Made by a program: the position numbers and the translations under genes
The notes under the pieces: generated by a model
Databases searched by the model: none
Told to the model about the DNA's origin: nothing
Seen by the model: only the letters and a program-made list of their open reading frames with translations
Assembly (NCBI GenBank): GCA_964016875.1
Contig: OZ024724.1
Span: 8,294,501-8,358,500, forward strand
From: Fallopia convolvulus
Lineage: Eukaryota > Streptophyta > Magnoliopsida > Caryophyllales > Polygonaceae
Length of the DNA stretch: 64,000 nt
Direction: 5' to 3'
Part shown: in pieces, positions 57,194 through 64,000 of the stretch
Position numbering within the stretch: the first letter of the stretch is position 1
Layout: each line of letters opens with the position of its first letter

Positions 57194-59388
57194 AAAAGGA
57201 GAAATGTCGAAATTACGACTTGAAAGGCTTATCGGAGGACAAGTCATGGGAACTCTTCAAGAAAATAGCGTTTACGGAGGAGCAAGAGAGTGATCCGCGT
57301 TGGACTCGTTTGGGGGAAGAGATCATGAACAAGTGTGAAAATGTACCCTTAGCCTTAAAGAGCATAGCTGGCCTTCTTCGTACACAGACTACTATGGTGG
57401 AATGGGAGTCTGTAAAATATGGCTTTCTGAAACACGAGAGACTTCAAGGTGAGGATTCCATCAGGCATATACTGAAATTGAGCTATGATTTCCTACACTC
57501 AAACTTGAAGCATTGCTTTGCTTATTGCTCGCTGTTTCCAAAAGACACTTATTTCTCAAGGGACGACTTAATATCTCTTTGGATTGCCCAAGGTTATATT
57601 ATGCCAAATGAGGGTGAAACATTGGAGGAAACAGGTCATATATATTTCATGGAGTTGGTTACAAGGTCCTTTTTTCAAGACCCAACAACAGACATACATG
57701 GTGAGATTTGCTTCTGCAAGATGCATGGTCTACTCCATGAATTGGCAACAGATGTGGCTGGAGGGGAAAGCGCCGTACTATCAGAACAGTCGCATCAACT
57801 TCTTCATGAGAAAGTTCGACACTTGGGAGTTGACGAGTTTATAGAATATGGATGGGAGATTCCACCAGCGTTGCTTGATGCTCATCGGCTACGTTCAGTT
57901 CTCTGTATGGGAGGAGGCACAGATAACGATGAAGTTCTTGATCAACTATTTACAAAAATGAAGTTCAAGTTGTTGCGCGTGCTGGATTTGAGGCATCTGG
58001 GCATGGAAGAGGTTCCAAGTTGTATCGGGGAGCTAAAACACTTGAGATACCTTAATCTCTTAGGTGGCAAATTCAAATATCTTCCAAGTTCCATCACAAA
58101 ACTAGTGAATTTGATTACTCTGGACATTAGTTTTTGCTTTAGACTTGAAGCACTGCCAAATGATTTTGTAAAGCTGGTCAATCTTAGGCAATTGAAAAAC
58201 ATAAATTGTGGATTGACGTGTATGCCGCCTGGTTTTGGGAAGTTGACTAGTCTTCAAAGTTTGGATTTGTTTGTAGTAGGTAAAGCAGCAATTGATGGGG
58301 GTAAAAGCTGTAGTACGCTTGATGAGTTGGCTGGACTGAAGCTTAGAGGAAAGCTGGACATTTTTTTTTATCGTGATGGTGATGATGATGATGATGATTA
58401 TCGTGACGCAGATGAATGGTGGCTGCACCTACCTACAACTATACAAGATCTCACTATCATGAATATGGTGATTAAACAATCCAATTCTGGTGGTGGGTGC
58501 AGCCTGTTAAATATGAGTTCCTCATTGCATACTCTTGTGAGCCTAAATATTAAAATGTCTTCAGCAGAGCATCTCCCATCTTTTAGAGGGCTCCCTCATC
58601 TTAAGATTCTTGAGCTTGAACATTTGGAGGAATTGCAATATATAGAGGATGAGGATGCTGAAACGAGCTCTGCAGCCTTATTCTTCCCTCGTTTGAAGAT
58701 TCTTAGACTTGCTCAACTCCCCAAGCTGAAGGGATGGTCAAGGGAAGTAAAAGCAGCAGAGAATCATCATTCTTGTTCATTTCCGCTTCTTTCCGAGCTA
58801 TCCATTGTAGAATGTCAAGAGCTCAAGTCCATGCCTCTATCTCCGCGCCTTAAATGGCTAGAGCTGGTAAAGTCTAGCGAGGGGCTGATACGACAACTGC
58901 TGACAATGTGCTGTAATTTAGAGACTGTAATAGTCGACTACTCCGCTACACTAGAGAGTTTTCCAGGCCCAGCTTTAACCTCTCTCCGTCGTCTTGCACT
59001 ACAAGACTGCTGTAAGCTGAAGAATTTGCATATGGCAGCGGCCTTGCACCTTGAGGAGCTGGTCATTGTCAAGTGTCCACAGTTCAAGCTGGTGGAAGAA
59101 GAGAAAAAGGGGGTGGATTGGAATTCCTTTCCTAAACTCTCTAAATTGGTATTAAGCGGAGTGTCAACCATAGACTGCCAAGCCCTCACAAAACTGCAAA
59201 TAAGCGACACATGGGACAGCATGTAAGTACATAGATTAATTAATTTCTCACCTCATCCTTTAATTTACTTGGTGGCATTTATAATAATATATCCTCATTT
59301 GATCTTAATTAGGGCGTGGCAACCCGAGTATAGGCAGGTGGAGTTTTCCACGGCTTTGCAGGTGTGTCTTTCTTATGTATTCACATAG
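57190..59388 (+). pseudogene. NLR with NB core deleted: ARC remnant plus leucine-rich repeats
   Basis: A frame of 677 codons to an intron at 59223-59312 (GTAAGT...TTAG), then a short exon 59313-59388 ending ...EFSTALQVCLSYVFT. It opens at the RNBS-C region (YDLKGLSEDKSWELFKKIAF) and keeps a GLPL-like NVPLALKSIAGLL, RNBS-D (CFAYCSLFPKD) and an MHD-equivalent reading MHGLLHELA, with Gly for Asp. At least a dozen LRRs follow (LLRVLDLRHLGMEEVPSCIG and LKHLRYLNLLGGKFKYLPSS). P-loop, kinase 2 and RNBS-B are absent, about 200 codons missing between this frame and the CC frame, which are also in different frames. ATP binding is therefore lost and the receptor cannot work normally. A GAT-repeat encodes DGDDDDDDY (about 58374-58398). 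Confidence 0.85.
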
Positions 59389-59653
59389 AGTTCAGGTTTC
59401 CGTAAGGAGATCGACAACTACCACCTCGATCGATCGGCAAAGCTATAATATATGTTGTGTGTGTCTTTATTATGTATTCACATAGAGTCCATGTTCATTA
59501 ATTGTAGAAAACAGGATAATTCTATTCTAATGCCTATAATCTGTATTATGTCACAATATATCATTCCCATTCCCAATAGCTCAACTTGAACCTTTCTAAA
59601 CTTGTTAAGTGTGTAAATCCTCCGAATTTTTTTTCCAATACCATAAGTTGTTG
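59389..59653. other. Intergenic gap, NLR 3' flank
   Basis: AT-rich with no gene seen. The segment GTGTGTCTTTCTTATGTATT is roughly repeated (59361 and 59457). Confidence 0.3.
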
Positions 59654-59928
59654 CTAATCAGATATTTTGTGATAATGATTTGAAATCTGTCTGATTCTCT
59701 TTATGAATTTTTGCTTCAATGCATACTTGTATTGCTCTACAAACTGTTTCAAGGTAGTTTTAGAATTTGACATATCCATCAAAAAATCATTAATACTTTC
59801 ACTCCTCTGAATAGTCAACATCCCTGCCCAAAAACGGACAGTCACAAAACATAGCACCCAACGGTGTCTTTCCTGGTATAAACCACCCAATCAAGGACAA
59901 GTATTGTCCTGCAATTCAAAGTTTTCTA

Positions 59929-60171
59929 CTCCCTCCGTTCACATAAAGTTGTTGTTTTCGAGTTTTTCTCCAAAATAAAGAAATTGTTTGATTTGACTAA
60001 AATATTCTCAATCTTTTGTTGGAATCTTTCCACCTTTTATTGTAATTTTTGTAAATATTATTAATTAGTATGAATATTATTGGAAAAAAGAGGGCTAAAA
60101 TATCTCAAATTATAGGTTTTGTTGAACAAGAGAATCAAGCTAGAATGACAACTTTTTGTGAACGGAGGGAG
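59929..60171. mobile_element. Stowaway MITE
   Basis: 243 bases with terminal inverted repeats CTCCCTCCGTTCACA... / ...GTGAACGGAGGGAG, flanked by TA on both sides (59927-59928, 60172-60173). This is the classic plant Stowaway (Tc1/mariner-type) signature. It interrupts the FAR1-like gene between its WCLWH-type region and the RHRWV region. Confidence 0.93.
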
Positions 60172-60394
60172 TATAAAACAGTTTTTACTCTTGTTCAAAC
60201 TCAGTTGAGTTTTGTGTATATTATATACTACTTTTTGCGCGCATATTGCTTTTGATTGAATTATATTCATTATGATTCTCAAACTTTTCAGGCAACTTCT
60301 TTATCACATGCCACAAGCACCGCCTATGCTTAGTAGTAGGAAACATAATCTCAATTGTGTTTTGCATAACTCAGTCTTGATCAATAATAATTCC

Positions 60395-60644
60395 ATGAGG
60401 AGCAATATTAGACATACAAGTAAGCCATGTCCTAAATAACCACACAAAAGTCTCTGTAGTCTCGCTACAAATTAACCCACAACCAAGCAAAATAGACTCA
60501 CCATGATGGTTGACCCCAACAAACGACACAAAAGGCATATCATACTTATTAGTCAAGTATGTTCTGTCAAATGTGACTACATCGCCGAATTCTTTGCAAG
60601 TCTCTCTACTTATGAGGAGCAATATTAGACATACAAGTAAGCCA
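60395..60644. repeat. 33-bp exact repeat within the FAR1-like gene
   Basis: The sequence ATGAGGAGCAATATTAGACA...AAGCCA occurs at 60395-60427, where it codes the expected transposase motif, and again at 60612-60644, where it replaces expected upstream coding sequence. Confidence 0.85.
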
Positions 60645-60692
60645 ATAGATTTTGTACTTTTAGGCTTACCACCTCGACAACATGCAAATGTC

Positions 60693-63658
60693 TGTAATAA
60701 CTGTGGTTTATAAGGATATTTTTGAATTTTTCTCAGATATCCTTTCAACCTCTTTGTCTGTTTTTAACGCTTAATATAATATTTTTGTTGGAAATTAAAT
60801 CCTAGAAAATTCTTGGTGATATCCTAAAATCACAAAGAAATGATTTTATGGATCGATGTGAATTCTAGGATTTTTCAATGGAAAAAGAATATTTATTGGA
60901 TAAGCCGTCCTTTAAAATATGTAACGTAAAGTTTTTAAAATACGAAACGGAAGCCTTAAAAATTGAAGGTAGCGTGATAAAATCATGGAAAATTGATTTT
61001 ATTGGTCTACATAAATTACGGGACGTTTTTCGTTTAGTAAGTTTTTCCACCCGAGGTACATAGTTTTACCGCTTTAACGCAAATCCCGTTCCGAGACGGG
61101 TTTTGGCTTCAAAACCAATATCTTCTCTTCCTTATTAAGTAAGAGGAATCCAGAGAGAGATAGGAGGAGGATAGAACAGAGGCTCGGGAGAATTCGAGCG
61201 CCTTCACCGCCGTCTGCTCCCTTCTTCCCCCGCCTTCTCGGCCTCGCCTCTGTTTTATGTGACATCGCCGACCTTCTCCTTGGCCACCCCAGGGTTGCAA
61301 CCACTAGACGACACCACCGACTTATCTAGTTGCCTCGTTTGAGAGATAGAGATAGAGAGAGGAACAGGGCGGAACGACAAACCGGGAGAAAGAATTCGTC
61401 ACCGCCGACAATCTTCTCTGCCTCGCTGTGCGTCGTCGCCGAAGGCCACTCCTCCTGGGCCAGCCACCAACAGACGCGTCCCTTGACCCCCATAGCCTGA
61501 GCCAGGGTGAGATCAGCCGTGCCCAGCCTTTCTGCTTTGAACCGTGCAAGCTCCCTCGCCCTCTCGTGATGTGTAGACTCCGACGAGTCTTTCGAGCTGC
61601 CGTCGATCACCACCCACCGCGAGCACCGTCACCAGACAATACCCAGCTACCCTTGGGCCGAACGATCCATAGGCTGAAGTGAAGGTAAAGGTTGAGCGTA
61701 ATTAATTAGCGGTATGGTTGCGGAGCCACCGTAAGGACCTTTTGGTTCCGCTTTGCTAATTAATTTTGATGTTTTTAAGATCTTGACGTTGATACGGTCT
61801 CACAGGTTCAAAACGCTCATGAAACGAACATCCGGAACTTCATTTATAGCGAATACAAGTTTTAACATCGATTGACAGGTAAAGGACTTCGGACAATTAC
61901 TCAGGATTCGTTGTTAATCAGTATGATCCGAGATTTGATCACCTTAAAGAACCGTTACTAATGAACAATTTTTATTTATAAAATTGTTTCAAAAGTGAAA
62001 CGATTAGTTATTTATAACTTCGCCAAGATGGCTCCTTAAAGCCTGATAGCTAAGGATTAATTATAAATCGATATACGAAAATCAAGTCGTTTATCTATTT
62101 GGAAATTGTAGAATTTGAGTGTACAACTAAAAAGTGTATCCTTGAGCTCGTTGTTGAGAAATTTTTTTGTTATATTTGGCAGAAGGGTGATAAAGATTAC
62201 TGTTGGAATTACTAAGAACGTTGAGCACGCCTTCTAAGGCAAGTGGACGATTCTCTCTTGCGTTACTGCTAGTAATGAGGAATTGAATTCCGTTTGATCT
62301 TCATGTTGAGAATAATTTGTGTGTTGAATAAAGTTTGATAGGTTTTTATTTCGTTAGAAATAACGACCATGTCGTTATTTCGGTTTTTATTCTAGAATTG
62401 AACTTAGGACCGTTGTGTGATCTTGTGTGTTTAGATGTCTCATGCTGAGACATTTTTGTGAAGTAAGATAATTAGAGATGGGAGGTTAGACTCCAAAACA
62501 TCTCTTTAGTGGTCCTATGTTGAAACACTATGTAAAATAGGTAGTTCAGGGGTAGGAGCCGAGTCTCCAATGACTTCTTTATAACAAAGTCTGTATTGGG
62601 GGGCGTAGCTTGCTAGAGTATCCCAATATTGGAGTCGTGACCCATGTCTTTCTCCACATTGGAGGAGGACAACAACACACTCTAGCTAAGTGCAAAAGAA
62701 ACTGATGTGGGTCAAGCGGTCACGGATGAAATAAGCCCTCTCACCCTGACGACATCAGTTACAAGAAATTTGATCGGCATCAGTTTGGGTCGATTAAAAG
62801 TTATTAAAATGAATGTGTAATGTTAAAATCATAAAATGAAGAGAGTGTGATAGGCACGTTAATGTAACTGAATGGTTAGTTCTTTTGATAACCATTCTTG
62901 CTCCTGATTAAGAATGATTCTTAATCAAACTTTGATTAAGTTAAGATGTTTAGTCGTTGAAGACGTTTGTGAATGTTGTGTGGTTAGTATAAGTTTCCAT
63001 TAATCGTTTATGCTTCTTAAAGGAACCACAAGCTGTGGTGTTCTCTCTCTTGAATATGCAAGTCTCCTTCTTATTCTCTATAAGACTGCTAACTTTCGAA
63101 TCATAATTCGAGTCTAATCGGATTTTGATGCCAATATGTTTAGTCACAACCATAAGAACCAAGTTAGTTTCTCCACTTGCTTAGTCTTTCATTAGACTAA
63201 CCCGTCCATCTTCTTTTCTTTTATATGGTCGGCTGGTGTCCACCGTTGGTATACGACACATCAGGCTCTTCTTGAAAGTTGATTCAAGAGGTGGATCCAG
63301 AGGTTTGAAGCTTTAGAAGTTGAAGAAAGGTTTTCAATGGCTATACTTGAGTGAAGTTCTTGGTTAAGTTGCTGCAAAGCTAAGTGTGAAAGAAGTTAAG
63401 AACTTAAGGAAAACTTTTAAAGACTTTGTTCTAATAGAAGGTCACTCCATTTATTTATTCTTTTTAAGTTAAAGTTTGTATAAGACCTTGTACTTGTTTT
63501 TCCACTGCAATATTTCACTTAATTTTGTTAGGTTGTAAATGGTTCCTTTTACTTTGTTCTAGTAAGTTTTGTCAGGTTAAAGCCTTGGGTAACTCTGGTT
63601 TAGTCCTAATCGGGGTTACTGGCGGTAATACCTCCAGGGTAAGTAAGGGGGTGTTACA
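60693..63658. mobile_element. Solo LTR, 3.0 kb, copy 2
   Basis: 2966 bases, TGTAATAACTGTGG...GGGGGTGTTACA, with perfect 5-base target duplication ATGTC (60688-60692, 63659-63663). Collinear with 43501-46397 from end to end. No internal domain. Contains the same TATCCCAATATTGGAG and GTTTAGTCACAA segments as copy 1. Frames inside are not genes. Confidence 0.9.
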
Positions 63659-63663
63659 ATGTC

Positions 63664-63848
63664 ATAGACCGTAAAATCCTATCTGAATTCTTTTTACTTA
63701 TCTGCTTTCTTGCTACAAATCCAGTATATTTCGCATACTTCTTAAAACGTTGAAACATATCGTCAACAGTCTCGAATTTCATACCAATCTCAGGAATAAT
63801 TACTTCGTTTTGAACTACATTTTTTTTCACAACATCAACCTCCTCCAT
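63664..63848 (-). pseudogene. FAR1/MULE transposase gene, N-terminal part
   Basis: The frame starts MEEVDVVKKN and contains PEIGMKFETVDDMFQRFKKY followed by AKYTGFVARKQISKK, the FAR1 DNA-binding domain start. Across the solo LTR and one copy of its target duplication, the reading frame joins directly to TFACCRGG at 60690. The solo LTR therefore landed inside an already assembled gene. Confidence 0.8.
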
Positions 63849-64000
63849 TAAGAACTAGAGTCATTGTCATTTGAATTTAAAGATTCCCCAACTATTCGTG
63901 CAAATAATAGAGACATACCAATTCATCTAGTTAATTTTACATGAATGATTTTACATGGACGATTTTTTAATTCATCTAATTTCTGCCATTCAACCAACGG
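63849..64000. other. 5' flank of the FAR1-like gene
   Basis: AT-rich, no coding signal. Window ends here. Confidence 0.3.

Larger units (their letters stand above)
59654..60692 (-). pseudogene. FAR1/MULE transposase gene, C-terminal part
   Basis: Minus sense: TFACCRGGKPKSTKS, then the MULE transposase core FGDVVTFDRTYLTNKYDMPF and VGVNHHGESILLGCGL, then TFVWLFRTWLTCM and HGIIIDQD (60590-60370). Frame-broken MFPTTKHRRCLWHVIKKLPE follows (about 60340-60290), then after a MITE RHRWVLCF..FWAGMLTIQRSESINDF and SKTTLKQFVEQYKYALK (59890-59654). This is the FAR1-RELATED SEQUENCE / Mutator-derived transposase pattern. Stops, a 33-base duplicated segment at 60612-60644 and the MITE show decay. Its N-terminus is beyond the solo LTR at 63664. 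Confidence 0.85.

Noticed and set aside
57190..59226. Functional disease-resistance receptor
   Set aside because: The P-loop, kinase 2 and RNBS-B region is missing and the CC part is in another frame, so an ATP-switching receptor cannot be made.

Overview
This is nuclear DNA of a flowering plant, most likely a eudicot. The evidence is introns with GT-AG borders, plant-only gene families (NAC, IQD, a BLT-like coiled coil, a CC-type NLR, chloroplast SirB), a Cassandra element with 5S rRNA-derived LTRs, and many nested plant transposons. I cannot name the species; an asterid is possible but not shown.

Layout. 1-2300: a secondary-wall NAC gene of the NST/SND type (+). 2723-4911: a fold-back, MULE-like element carrying a nested Helitron. 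8214-9224: a glutaredoxin-like zinc-finger protein (-). 9.7-15.1 kb: a graveyard of LINE, SINE-like and Copia pieces, holding a hAT-like MITE, a local tandem duplication and a complete 507-bp Cassandra TRIM. 16847-18409: an IQD calmodulin-binding gene (+). 19925-20797: a BLT-like coiled-coil gene (-). 22507-23637: a shortened lung-seven-transmembrane/GOST-type gene (-). 25679-30336: a complete 17-coding-exon FEN1 gene (-). 31.3-50.9 kb: one large nested retrotransposon block. A Copia element is split by a Tekay-like chromodomain Gypsy element with both LTRs and by a 2.9-kb solo LTR; a second Helitron copy lies at the FEN1 edge. 51.8-52.3 kb: a decayed PNRC-like gene. 53169-55164: SirB sirohydrochlorin ferrochelatase (+). 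56786-59388: an NLR gene that has lost its nucleotide-binding core (+). 59.6-63.85 kb: a decayed FAR1/MULE transposase gene (-), interrupted by a Stowaway MITE and by a second solo LTR of the same family as the one at 43.5 kb.

The host genes do not form a pathway. They are an ordinary run of unrelated plant genes: wall transcription control, redox, cytoskeleton/calmodulin, DNA flap cleavage, siroheme synthesis and immunity. FEN1 and SirB point away from each other, and the space between their promoters is filled by the roughly 20-kb nested block. I found no new enzymatic or defence system. The most informative material is structural: the nesting order of elements (several insertions have target-site duplications or an uninterrupted sister copy), a compensatory change in the Helitron 3' hairpin, the NB-deleted NLR with overlapping frames, the shortened GOST-like protein and a duplicated FEN1 splice donor.
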